Positions 33,814 to 41,864 of a DNA stretch of 64,000 bases are shown piece after piece (the first letter of the stretch is position 1; every line of letters begins with the position of its first letter). Under the pieces are notes generated by a model that had not been told where the DNA came from, searched no databases, and was given only the letters and a program-made list of their open reading frames with translations. The position numbers and the translations under genes are program-made. Source of the stretch: Acidimicrobiales bacterium (GTDB taxonomy: Bacteria; Actinomycetota; Acidimicrobiia; Acidimicrobiales; Iamiaceae); the NCBI GenBank assembly GCA_035547835.1, contig DASZTW010000007.1, forward strand, positions 262,955 through 326,954, read 5' to 3'.

Positions 33814-35298
33814 TCAGGAAGTCGCCGGGCCCGCCGCCTCGGATGCCGCATCGGCGGGGGCTTCCTCGACAGGGGCTGCCTCGGCCACCGGCGCCTCTGC
33901 AGGGGGAGTCTCCTCACTCGATGACGAGCTTCGCGCGCCGCCGTCGAGCGGTGGCGGGGGAGGGATGCGCGGGGCACCGGTGGGAGCGGCGGGGGTACGA
34001 GCAGCGGGCGCGCCACCGCCGGCGCGGGAGCGCCCACGGCTCCGCCCCCCAGGGGCTCGCGGGGTTTCGGCCGGTGCGGTCACGCCGAATCGGGCGGCCA
34101 GCTCCGGCAGGCGGCTGGCCACCTTGCGGACGACGGTGAGCAGCTCTTCGTTGGGCTGCGCGGGGATCTCCGCGGGTTGCACCTGGCGGCGCACGGGTGA
34201 GAACGACAGGGCGTCGAGCAGCGCGGCCCAGCGGTCCTGCGCCACGTCGGTGGTGAGGGCGGCGGTCGCGGACTCGGTCAGCCGGGTCGCGAGATCGGCA
34301 GGCAACGGCGCGCCGGCCTTCGGCGGTCGGGAGCTGAGCCGAAGGGCCCGGACGGTCCGGCCTTCGTCGAGCAGCTGGGCCAGGTCGGTCAGCCACCGCT
34401 GCTGCTCCTGCTCGAGCCGGTGGTTCAGGCCGTCGCGGAGCTTGTCGGCCAGCGCGCGGGCCCCGGGGTCGCGGGCGTTGTCCTCCGCCGCGACCACGAC
34501 AGACCGCAAGTCGCGCAAATCGACTTCGTCGAGGCTCTCGACCGCGGCCTCGGCGCGGTCGTGCCACTCTGCGACGCGAAGGCGAGGAACGAGATCCTCC
34601 GCCAGCGCCAGGATCGGCCCCGGCTGGACCTCGGGCCGGCCCTCAGTGCGGGCCTGCTCGTTCTGCTTCTCGATCGCCTGGCGGACCGCCGGGATGCCGC
34701 CGCGGAGCACCTGCTCGGCGACCGGCTGTTGTTCGGCGGGCAAACCGGCGAGGATCTCCTTGCGGTGCGACCGACCGGGCCGGAGGCGCTTGGCCTTGGG
34801 TCGTGCGGGGACCGCCGACGGCTCTGTTTGCGGCCGCCGCTCGCGGCGCGGGCCCTCCCGGCGGTCGCCACGGTCCGTCCGTCGCTCGCCGCGCTCGCGC
34901 CGGTCGCCTCGTTCGTCGGGTCGGCGACCTGGGCCGCGCTCACGCCCGTCCTGGCCACGCCGGTCGCCCCGGTCACGATCGGATCCGCGCCGGTCGCGCC
35001 CACCGCCGCGCCGCCCGGCGAGCTTGGTCGTCACCAGCGGCTCGTCGTTGCCAGAGCCCAGCAGCTCGAGTCGTTCAGGTTCTTTGCGCTGGCGTGCCGG
35101 TCCGGCGTGCAGGGCGAGGATGGCGACACCCTCGATGTCGATGTCGACATCGGCTCGCAGGACCTCGCCCACACTGGCGCCGGCCGGCACCAAGGCGCCC
35201 TCGACCACGCCTCGCGGCTGGCGTGCGCCAGCTGCCCGCCAAGTCCAGGTTCCGTCGTCGCGGGAACTGGTGAGCTCGACTTCGATCCTGCGGGACAT
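33814..35298 (-). CDS. Basic low-complexity protein with Arg/Gly/Asp-rich linker
   Basis: The protein has 494 residues and no family was recognised. The N-terminal 95 residues look like a small beta fold (SRRIEVELTSSRDDGTWTWR, EGVAILALHAGP). Residues about 95-165 are a repetitive linker rich in Arg, Gly and Asp, of the kind seen in RNA-binding proteins (GDRRGQDGRERGPGRR). A helical domain follows at about 170-420 with the stretch RRQVQPAEIPAQPNEELL. The tail (420-494) is Pro/Ala/Ser/Glu-rich. RNA or ribosome binding is a guess. The gene runs opposite to prmA, 63 bases away. Confidence 0.8.
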   Translation of the reverse strand: MSRRIEVELTSSRDDGTWTWRAAGARQPRGVVEGALVPAGASVGEVLRADVDIDIEGVAILALHAGPARQRKEPERLELLGSGNDEPLVTTKLAGRRGGGRDRRGSDRDRGDRRGQDGRERGPGRRPDERGDRRERGERRTDRGDRREGPRRERRPQTEPSAVPARPKAKRLRPGRSHRKEILAGLPAEQQPVAEQVLRGGIPAVRQAIEKQNEQARTEGRPEVQPGPILALAEDLVPRLRVAEWHDRAEAAVESLDEVDLRDLRSVVVAAEDNARDPGARALADKLRDGLNHRLEQEQQRWLTDLAQLLDEGRTVRALRLSSRPPKAGAPLPADLATRLTESATAALTTDVAQDRWAALLDALSFSPVRRQVQPAEIPAQPNEELLTVVRKVASRLPELAARFGVTAPAETPRAPGGRSRGRSRAGGGAPAARTPAAPTGAPRIPPPPPLDGGARSSSSSEETPPAEAPVAEAAPVEEAPADAASEAAGPATS

Positions 35299-35307
35299 AG
35301 GGTTCTC

Positions 35308-35313
35308 ACCCTA
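35308..35313 (-). promoter_or_regulatory. -10 element of the basic protein gene (leaderless)
   Basis: TAGGGT on the minus strand, 9 bases from the ATG at 35298. Confidence 0.45.
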
Positions 35314-35361
35314 CTTCGTGCTGCCGAGCGCTCGAACCGGCCCGATCGCAGGGAACTTCGC

Positions 35362-36279
35362 ATGGAACCCGCACCCGCCACCTTCCCAGGTGTCCCGCGC
35401 CGCTGGTGGCAGTTGACCGTCCGCGTGCCCGCCGAGCGTGGCGGATGGGCCACCGATGTCATCTGGCGCCACGGGCCCGCCGCGGTGCGCGAGATGGAAC
35501 ACGACCAGACAGCGGTGGTCCTCGAAGCCGGTTTCGAGGGCGGGGAGGCAGCCGACACCGCCGCACGAGAACTTGGTGCCGCTGGCGCGTGGGTCGACCT
35601 CCAGGTGGTGGGCGACGAGCGGTGGCTCGACGAGTGGCGGCGGCACGCGAGGTCGGTGGTGATCGCCGATCGCATCGTGGTGGTGCCGGCGTGGCTGGCC
35701 CCGGGCGCCGGCGCGACGACGTTGCAGACCGTACGTCTCGACCCTGGCCGCACGTTCGGGCATGGCGGCCATCCGACCACCGTGCTGGCCGTCGAAGGGA
35801 TGCTGCCGTACGTCACGACCGCATCGACGGTGCTCGACGTCGGTTCGGGATCCGGCGTGGTGGCCATCGCGGCCCTCGTGTCGGGTGCTGCGGAAGCCAC
35901 GGCCGTCGACATCGACCCCGACGCCGTCGAGGTGACTCGATCGAATGCGGCGCTGAACCACGTCGAGGATCGCCTGACCGCGATCGTCGGTGGACTCGAC
36001 CAGGTCGCCGCCCGCTACGACCTCGTCGTCGCCAACATCGGGGCTGGCGCGCTGATCGGGCTCGCCGCCGAGGTCGCACAGCACACCAGATCCGGCGGCC
36101 GGGTCGTGCTCGGAGGGTTCCTCGCCGATCGGTGCGCCGAGGTGGAGGGGGCGTACCGGGCCTGTGGCTACTCGGTCCTGCTGGAGCAGCGCGCAGAGGG
36201 GTGGGCGGGCCTCGTGCTCGGGCGCCGGCGGCCGAGGCCACGGAGGCTGATCAGGCCAGCGCGACCTCGAGGTGCTTGA
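35362..36279 (+). CDS. prmA: Ribosomal protein L11 methyltransferase-like (PrmA)
   Basis: The 305-residue protein has the PrmA pattern DPGRTFGHGGHPTT, the SAM-binding loop VLDVGSGSGVVAIAA, the acidic residue in AVDIDPDAVEVT, and VANIGAGALI in motif IV. PrmA methylates lysines of ribosomal protein L11; the N-terminal 120 residues act as the substrate arm. The ATG at 35362 is preferred, as the upstream frame is antisense to the basic protein. Its last 29 bases overlap the 3' end of the convergent P450 gene. Confidence 0.85.
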   Translation: MEPAPATFPGVPRRWWQLTVRVPAERGGWATDVIWRHGPAAVREMEHDQTAVVLEAGFEGGEAADTAARELGAAGAWVDLQVVGDERWLDEWRRHARSVVIADRIVVVPAWLAPGAGATTLQTVRLDPGRTFGHGGHPTTVLAVEGMLPYVTTASTVLDVGSGSGVVAIAALVSGAAEATAVDIDPDAVEVTRSNAALNHVEDRLTAIVGGLDQVAARYDLVVANIGAGALIGLAAEVAQHTRSGGRVVLGGFLADRCAEVEGAYRACGYSVLLEQRAEGWAGLVLGRRRPRPRRLIRPARPRGA

Positions 36280-37489
36280 TCCCGTTGATGAAGCTCGACC
36301 GGAGCTGCTCGGGCTCGCCGGTGACGTGGAGGTCCGGGTAGCGGCGGTACAGCTCCTGGAGCATCACCGTGATCTCGCGGCGGGCGAGGTGTGCACCGAG
36401 GCAGAAGTGCGGGCCGGGCCCGCCGAAGCCGACGTGCGGGTTGGGGTTGCGCCGCACGTCGAACCGGTCGGGGTCCTCGAACACGGCTTCATCGCGGTTG
36501 GCGGAGTTGTAGTACAGCAGGACCTTGTCGCCCTCGTGGTACTGCTGGCCGCCGACCTCGACATCGCCGGTGACCGTGCGGCGCATGTTGATGACCGGTG
36601 TGGCGTAGCGAACGATCTCCTCGACCGCCGTGGGCGTGACCTCGTCGAGGTCGTCGAGCCAGATCTTGCGCTGATCCGGATGCTGGTCGAACAGCCACAC
36701 CCCGTGGGAGATCGCGTTCCGGGTGGTCTCGTTGCCCGCCACGACCAACAAGATGAAGAACGACGCCAGCTCCTCGTGGGTGAGCCGTTCGCCGTCGATC
36801 TCCGCGTGGATCAGGGCGGACGTGAGGTCGTCGGTGGGATGCTCCATGCGCTCGGCGGCAAGGCTGACCATGAGCTGGTTCAAGTCGCCGCCCGCTTCCA
36901 TGAACGCCTGGATGGGGTTCACGTCGTCGGGGACGTACTCGGGATCGCCCATCGACAAGATGATGTTGGAGGCCTCGAAGACCCGCTGGTGCTCGGTGGC
37001 AGGGATCCCCATCATGTTGCAGATGAAGACCAGCGGGAGCTTGGCGGATATCTCCTGCACCAGGTCGACGCGGGGTTTCGCGTCGACGCTGTCGAGCACT
37101 TGATGGGTGATCGCCACGACGTCGTCCATGGCCCGGGCCAGCATCCGGGGCGTGAACGAGGCCGACACGATCTTGCGCTGCCGGGCGTGCTTGGGGTCGT
37201 CCATGTTGATCATGCCGCCGAAGAACTCGAGCATGAACTCCGGCATGTCGATCACCGCGGTGGCGCCTTTGCCCGAGCAGAACAGCTCCGGTCGGCGGCT
37301 CATCTCGATCACGTCGGCGTGGCGGCAGATCGCGTAGTAGCCCGGCCCACGCGGCATCCCCTCGAGCTCGGGCTCCTCGAAGAAGGCGGTCGGGCGCTCG
37401 CGGCGCAACGTCGCGAACGCGGCGTCACGCTCGGCCCACGGCAGCTCCCAGAACTCGAGCTCGGACAAGTTGATGTCGTCGACCAGCAT
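36251..37489 (-). CDS. Cytochrome P450
   Basis: The 412-residue soluble P450 has the I-helix AGNETTRN (the oxygen-binding Thr), EEIVRY for the ExxR motif, and the haem loop FGGPGPHFCLGAHLAR with the Cys ligand. The pattern GGMINMDDPKHARQRKIVSA and FTPRML is close to the CYP125/CYP142 group, which oxidise sterol side chains in actinobacteria, though the substrate cannot be fixed from sequence. The start agrees with a leaderless -10 box 6 bases upstream. Confidence 0.93.
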   Translation of the reverse strand: MLVDDINLSELEFWELPWAERDAAFATLRRERPTAFFEEPELEGMPRGPGYYAICRHADVIEMSRRPELFCSGKGATAVIDMPEFMLEFFGGMINMDDPKHARQRKIVSASFTPRMLARAMDDVVAITHQVLDSVDAKPRVDLVQEISAKLPLVFICNMMGIPATEHQRVFEASNIILSMGDPEYVPDDVNPIQAFMEAGGDLNQLMVSLAAERMEHPTDDLTSALIHAEIDGERLTHEELASFFILLVVAGNETTRNAISHGVWLFDQHPDQRKIWLDDLDEVTPTAVEEIVRYATPVINMRRTVTGDVEVGGQQYHEGDKVLLYYNSANRDEAVFEDPDRFDVRRNPNPHVGFGGPGPHFCLGAHLARREITVMLQELYRRYPDLHVTGEPEQLRSSFINGIKHLEVALA

Positions 37490-37495
37490 GCGCCG

Positions 37496-37501
37496 ACTCT
37501 A
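37496..37501 (-). promoter_or_regulatory. -10 element of the P450 gene (leaderless)
   Basis: TAGAGT on the minus strand, 6 bases from the ATG at 37489. Confidence 0.5.
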
Positions 37502-37592
37502 CTGACGCCGCCGTCAGGTGGCAGCCGCCACGGCATGCGCCACGCCAGATGCAGCCGACGGTCCGTCCCGCCGGTTCAATGGCGCCGATGCG

Positions 37593-39161
37593 TCAGGTGT
37601 CGGGGTAGCGGTGGTAGTTCGGGAAGTTGCCGTGCAGGCGCTCGTCGGCCGGACCTTCCGTGACCGCGTGCACCAGCAGCTCGCCACCCACAAACGCGCC
37701 TTTCCACGACGCCCCGCGACCACCGAACGGCTCTTCGCGGTCGCCACGCGAGCGTGGCTTGTTGACCCCGACCTTGAAAGCTTGCAGCTCGCCGGCCAGG
37801 CGTTTGGCCAAGTTGGCGTCGTCGCAGGCGAGGGACGCGACCAGCGCACCGTTCGACGCGTTCATGCCGGCGAGCAACTCGGCCTCGGTGTCGACCACGA
37901 TGACGGTGTCGACCGGGCCGAAGGGCTCGGCGTGGTACAGCGGCGACGAGCGCGGCGGGTCGAGGATCGCGACCGGTGCCACGTACGACGAGGTGTCCTG
38001 GCCCGGCAAGAACCAGCCGTCGGTGAGCTTGCCCCGGTACAGCGGCATGCCGCCCCGATCGATCGCGTCGTCGACTTTGGCGTTGAGGTCCGCTGCCTTG
38101 GCGGCGTTGATCACCGGGCCGAAGTCGAGCGCGGGCAGGTCGTCGTCGGGATGGGCCACGGCGAAGGGGTGGCCGAAGCGCAACTCGCCGAGCACCGGCA
38201 GGTACATGGCGAGGAACTCGTCGAACAGCTTCCGCTGGACCACGTAGCGGGGATATGCCGTGCAACGCTGCTTGGCGTACGCGAAGCCCTTGCGGAAGTG
38301 CGTCGCGAGGGCGTCCCAATCCGTGTATTCCCAGATGCCCCAGGTGTTGAGGCCTTCCTGCTCGAGCATGTGGCGCTTGTTCGTATCGACGAGCTGGGTG
38401 GCGATCTGGCCGCCCGTGTCACGCCCGCCGACAAACGCCAGGCAGCCGATCTCGGGCGAGTTGACCAGGACCGGCGACAGCTCCCGTCCCGCCCCGCTCA
38501 CGAGGCTGAACGGCAGGCCCTCACGTGCGGCCAGGGCGACCGAGAGCGTGAGAGCGCAGACGCCGCCGTCGGTCGGTGACTTGGCGATCACGGCGTTGCC
38601 GGCCAGCGCCTGCACCAGCATCGAATGGACCAGGACCGAGAGCGGATAGTTCCACGATGCGATGTTGGACACCGGCCCGGCGAGCGCGCGCCGGTCCTCG
38701 AGCATGCTGTCGATCTGGTCGACGTACCAGGCCGCGCCGCTGATGGTGCGATCCACCGAGTCGAGGGCTTGTGCCCACGTCTTGCCGATCTCCCACACCA
38801 GCAGCAGGGCAAGCAGCTCGCGGTTGGCCTCCAGTCCGTCGATCGCGGCGCGGACCCGACGCTTGCGCTCGTCGAGCGGGACCGTCGCCCACTCGTCGTG
38901 ATCGGCGACGCACGCCTGCAGGGCTTCGGCAGCTTCCTGCGCGCTCAGCATCGGCGGACCGACGATGGCCGAGCGGTCGACCGGTGACGCGGCACGTTGG
39001 GGTTGGCCGGCGTCGCGCCATTCACCGCCCCAGTAGTTGCGCACCCGGGCGATGTCGAAGGCCTCGGGCGCGGCGGCCCGCGCACGGGCGTAGACGTCGG
39101 GCCAGCTGGTGCCGGGCTTGACCAGCAAGACGGGCGACGATGACACGGCTGCGTCGTTCAT
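37593..39161 (-). CDS. Aldehyde dehydrogenase family protein
   Basis: From the ATG at 39161 the product has 522 residues. The catalytic Cys300 lies in YAKQRCTAYPRY and the general base Glu267 in MLEQEGLNTWG; the cofactor region reads NIASWNYPLSVLV. The sequence diverges from SSADH-type enzymes at the usual LELGGK position, so the substrate may differ. An in-frame ATG at 39197 is possible. No good ribosome site is visible. It is divergent from a second aldehyde dehydrogenase 115 bases away. Confidence 0.85.
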   Translation of the reverse strand: MNDAAVSSSPVLLVKPGTSWPDVYARARAAAPEAFDIARVRNYWGGEWRDAGQPQRAASPVDRSAIVGPPMLSAQEAAEALQACVADHDEWATVPLDERKRRVRAAIDGLEANRELLALLLVWEIGKTWAQALDSVDRTISGAAWYVDQIDSMLEDRRALAGPVSNIASWNYPLSVLVHSMLVQALAGNAVIAKSPTDGGVCALTLSVALAAREGLPFSLVSGAGRELSPVLVNSPEIGCLAFVGGRDTGGQIATQLVDTNKRHMLEQEGLNTWGIWEYTDWDALATHFRKGFAYAKQRCTAYPRYVVQRKLFDEFLAMYLPVLGELRFGHPFAVAHPDDDLPALDFGPVINAAKAADLNAKVDDAIDRGGMPLYRGKLTDGWFLPGQDTSSYVAPVAILDPPRSSPLYHAEPFGPVDTVIVVDTEAELLAGMNASNGALVASLACDDANLAKRLAGELQAFKVGVNKPRSRGDREEPFGGRGASWKGAFVGGELLVHAVTEGPADERLHGNFPNYHRYPDT

Positions 39162-39276
39162 CGGAGAAGGTTCATCGACACGGGGTGCCCCGTGCAAGGG
39201 CCTGACGGGGCGTCAGCCTCCGGTCAGCGACCTTCCGTGGCTACGGTCGACGTTGGAACACGTGAGAGGAGTCGCC

Positions 39277-40752
39277 ATGGCGCGCACAGTGACCGACGAG
39301 CGGGAGCAAGCTGCGCTCGATCTGGCGCCCACCGGGCTCTACGTGGCGGGGGAGTGGCGCGCCGCCACGGGCCGGGGCGAGTTCCCCGTGGACGACCCGG
39401 CGACCGGTGCCCCGCTCCGGCAAGTGGCCGACGCGACGGCCGACGACGCGACGGCGGCGCTCGACGCGGCAGTTGCGGCGCAGGCCGAGTGGGCCGCCAC
39501 CGCGCCGCGCGAGCGAAGCGACATCCTCCGCCGGACGTTCGATGCGGTGACCGCCCGCGCCGATGAGCTCGCCTTGTTGATGACCCTCGAGATGGGAAAG
39601 CCGATCGACCAGTCGCTCGCTGAGATCAGCTACGGAGCAGAGTTCCTGCGGTGGTTCAGTGAGGAGGCGGTACGCATCGATGGTCGCTACACGGTCGCGC
39701 CGGGAGGTTCGGGCCGCTTGTTGGTGATGCACCAGCCGGTGGGGCCGTGCCTTTTCATCACGCCGTGGAACTTTCCGATGGCGATGGCCACCCGCAAGAT
39801 CGGCCCCGCCATCGCGGCCGGCTGCACGATGGTCGTGAAGCCCGCGCAGCTCACGCCGCTGTCGACCCTTGCGCTCGCTGCGATCTTCGAGGCGTGCGGG
39901 CTGCCGCCCGGCGTGCTCAACGTGGTGACGAGCTCGTCGGCCTCGCGGGTGTCCGAGCCGCTGCTGGCCGACCGGCGCCTGCGCAAGTTGTCGTTCACGG
40001 GCTCGACCGAGGTCGGCAAAGCGCTGGCCCGCGCCGCGGCAGGCGGGCTGTTGCGGGTCTCGATGGAGCTCGGCGGGAACGCGCCGTTCGTCGTCTTCCC
40101 CGACGCCGACCTCGACGCGGCCGTCGACGCCGCCATGGTCGCCAAGATGCGGAACATGGGCGAGGCCTGCACATCGGCAAACCGATTCCACATCCACGAG
40201 TCCGTGGCCTCGGCGTTCACGGAGCGCCTCGTCGCACGGTTCAAGGCGCTGCGCGTCGGGCGGGGCACCGAAACCGGTGTCGACGTCGGACCGCTGATCG
40301 AGCAGAAGGCCCGCGACAAGGTCGAAGGGCTGGTCCGCGACGCGCTGTCCCGCGGCGCGACGGCCGCGGTGGGCGGCTCCGTGCCCGACGGGCCCGGCTG
40401 GTTCTACGAGCCCACCGTCTTGTCGGGCGTCGCACCGGGGTCCGGGGTGCTCACCGAAGAGATCTTCGGGCCGGTCGCGCCGATCGTCACGTTCCGCGCC
40501 GACGAGGAAGCGGTCGCCGCAGCCAACGACACCCCCTACGGCCTGGTGGCGTACCTGTTCACCCGCGACATGGAGCGGGCGGTGCGCGTGTCAGAGGCGC
40601 TCGAGGTCGGCATGGTCGGCCTGAACCAAGGCCTGGTGTCGAACCCTGCTGCCCCGTTCGGCGGGGTGAAGGAGTCCGGCTACGGCCGCGAAGGCGGCCA
40701 CGAGGGCATCCACGAGTACCTCAGCCCCAAGTACGTGGCCGTCGCCCTCTGA
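39277..40752 (+). CDS. gabD: Succinate-semialdehyde dehydrogenase-type aldehyde dehydrogenase
   Basis: The protein has 491 residues. Cys298 (MGEACTSANRF), Glu264 (SMELGGNAP) and FITPWNFPMAM define an active aldehyde dehydrogenase; GSTEVGKAL and EEIFGPVAPI fit NAD(P)-linked succinate-semialdehyde dehydrogenases. The ATG follows GAGAGGA at good spacing, and TACGGT at 39242-39247 could be its -10 box. Confidence 0.88.
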   Translation: MARTVTDEREQAALDLAPTGLYVAGEWRAATGRGEFPVDDPATGAPLRQVADATADDATAALDAAVAAQAEWAATAPRERSDILRRTFDAVTARADELALLMTLEMGKPIDQSLAEISYGAEFLRWFSEEAVRIDGRYTVAPGGSGRLLVMHQPVGPCLFITPWNFPMAMATRKIGPAIAAGCTMVVKPAQLTPLSTLALAAIFEACGLPPGVLNVVTSSSASRVSEPLLADRRLRKLSFTGSTEVGKALARAAAGGLLRVSMELGGNAPFVVFPDADLDAAVDAAMVAKMRNMGEACTSANRFHIHESVASAFTERLVARFKALRVGRGTETGVDVGPLIEQKARDKVEGLVRDALSRGATAAVGGSVPDGPGWFYEPTVLSGVAPGSGVLTEEIFGPVAPIVTFRADEEAVAAANDTPYGLVAYLFTRDMERAVRVSEALEVGMVGLNQGLVSNPAAPFGGVKESGYGREGGHEGIHEYLSPKYVAVAL

Positions 40753-40770
40753 GGGGCTCGGGCGCGGGTT

Positions 40771-40820
40771 GCCCTGGCCTGCTGGGCGCCGGCGGGAAGG
40801 CGACACCAGGAGGCCAGGGC
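40771..40820. terminator. Bidirectional terminator-like hairpin
   Basis: GCCCTGGCCT (40771-40780) pairs with AGGCCAGGGC (40811-40820) between two convergent genes. The loop is 30 bases and there is no T run. Confidence 0.5.
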
Positions 40821-40847
40821 CGAACGACCCGCCCTCCGTGCAGCAGG

Positions 40848-41795
40848 TCAGGCGACCGTGAACGGGCGGACCATCCCGAGCATGTAGTGCGGCTTCATCG
40901 TCTTGGGGTCGACCACAAAGCACGCCAGCAGGTACGAGCCCGGTTTGAGCTGGGGTGTGAACACTTGGGTCATCCCCGGCGGAATGGCGCCGACGCCCCC
41001 GTGCTCGGTGAACGGCGGTGGGCCCTGCAGCTCCGTCTCGAGGGCCTGCTCCACGTCGCTCACCGTCTTGCCCTGGGCTGGAGCCAAGATGGCCAGCTCG
41101 TGGGGTTCAGAGCCGTGGTTGACGACGGCCACAGGGTTCGACCAGTCGATGCCCTCGGGCACGTGGAAGGCGAAGTCCGACAAGGTGATCGTCGACGCAG
41201 CCTTCGGCGCGGCGGCACCTCCTGAGGTCGAGCTCACAGTGAACTGACCGATCATGCCGTGTGCGTAGTGCGGCTTGCCGTCGGCCGCGGGGAGGGCGCA
41301 CACGACCATGTACGTCGCACCGGGCTTCAAGTCGACCACGACGCTGGAGCGCTCACCTGGACCCACGGCGTTCGGTCCACCCGCAGGGTCCGCAAGCGGT
41401 ACGACGGCACCTTCGCCGGCTGGCGACAGCAGTGCCTTGGTGAACTGATCCACCGTCACCCCCGGGTGGAGCACGAAGAGCTGTGCCTGGTGCGGGAGTG
41501 CCTTGTCCTTGTTGACGAACGTGACGGTGACGTTGCCGGAGGGGGCGGTGGGCTCCGGGAACGAGTACGCCATGTCGGCGCCGTCGATCTCGAACGTTGC
41601 TCGATGCGCGATCTCGGCGGGTGCCGCCCCACTCCCCGAATCACCGCTCCCACCTGTGGTGGTCTCCGCCTTCGAGCTACCTCCGCTGCTGCAGCCGCTG
41701 GCGACGAGCCCTGCCACCGCCAACATCGCCACGAACCACAGCGCCCACCGCCCCCGCCGAGATGTTCCGCCCACTCCTCTGACCGCCTTTCGCAT
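40848..41795 (-). CDS. Lipoprotein with two cupredoxin-like domains
   Basis: The protein has 315 residues with a lipobox VASGC (Cys35), so it is anchored outside the membrane. Two tandem domains of the plastocyanin/azurin type can be read. Each has a His (102; 232), a Cys (166; 292), a second His (176; 303) and a Met (181; 308), the four ligands of a type 1 copper site. The last His-Met spacing is identical in both (five residues). The Cys-His loop is longer than in plastocyanin. It may carry electrons or bind copper; the assignment rests on ligand pattern alone. It is divergent from the LuxR regulator. Confidence 0.75.
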   Translation of the reverse strand: MRKAVRGVGGTSRRGRWALWFVAMLAVAGLVASGCSSGGSSKAETTTGGSGDSGSGAAPAEIAHRATFEIDGADMAYSFPEPTAPSGNVTVTFVNKDKALPHQAQLFVLHPGVTVDQFTKALLSPAGEGAVVPLADPAGGPNAVGPGERSSVVVDLKPGATYMVVCALPAADGKPHYAHGMIGQFTVSSTSGGAAAPKAASTITLSDFAFHVPEGIDWSNPVAVVNHGSEPHELAILAPAQGKTVSDVEQALETELQGPPPFTEHGGVGAIPPGMTQVFTPQLKPGSYLLACFVVDPKTMKPHYMLGMVRPFTVA

Positions 41796-41849
41796 CGTCT
41801 GTGACCAGCATGGGACCGGACGGACCGGCGCGGTATCCGACGACCTACG

Positions 41850-41855
41850 TATCCT
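41850..41855 (+). promoter_or_regulatory. -10 element of the LuxR regulator gene (leaderless)
   Basis: TATCCT lies 9 bases before the GTG at 41865 in the short divergent region. Confidence 0.45.
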
Positions 41856-41864
41856 CGCAACACG

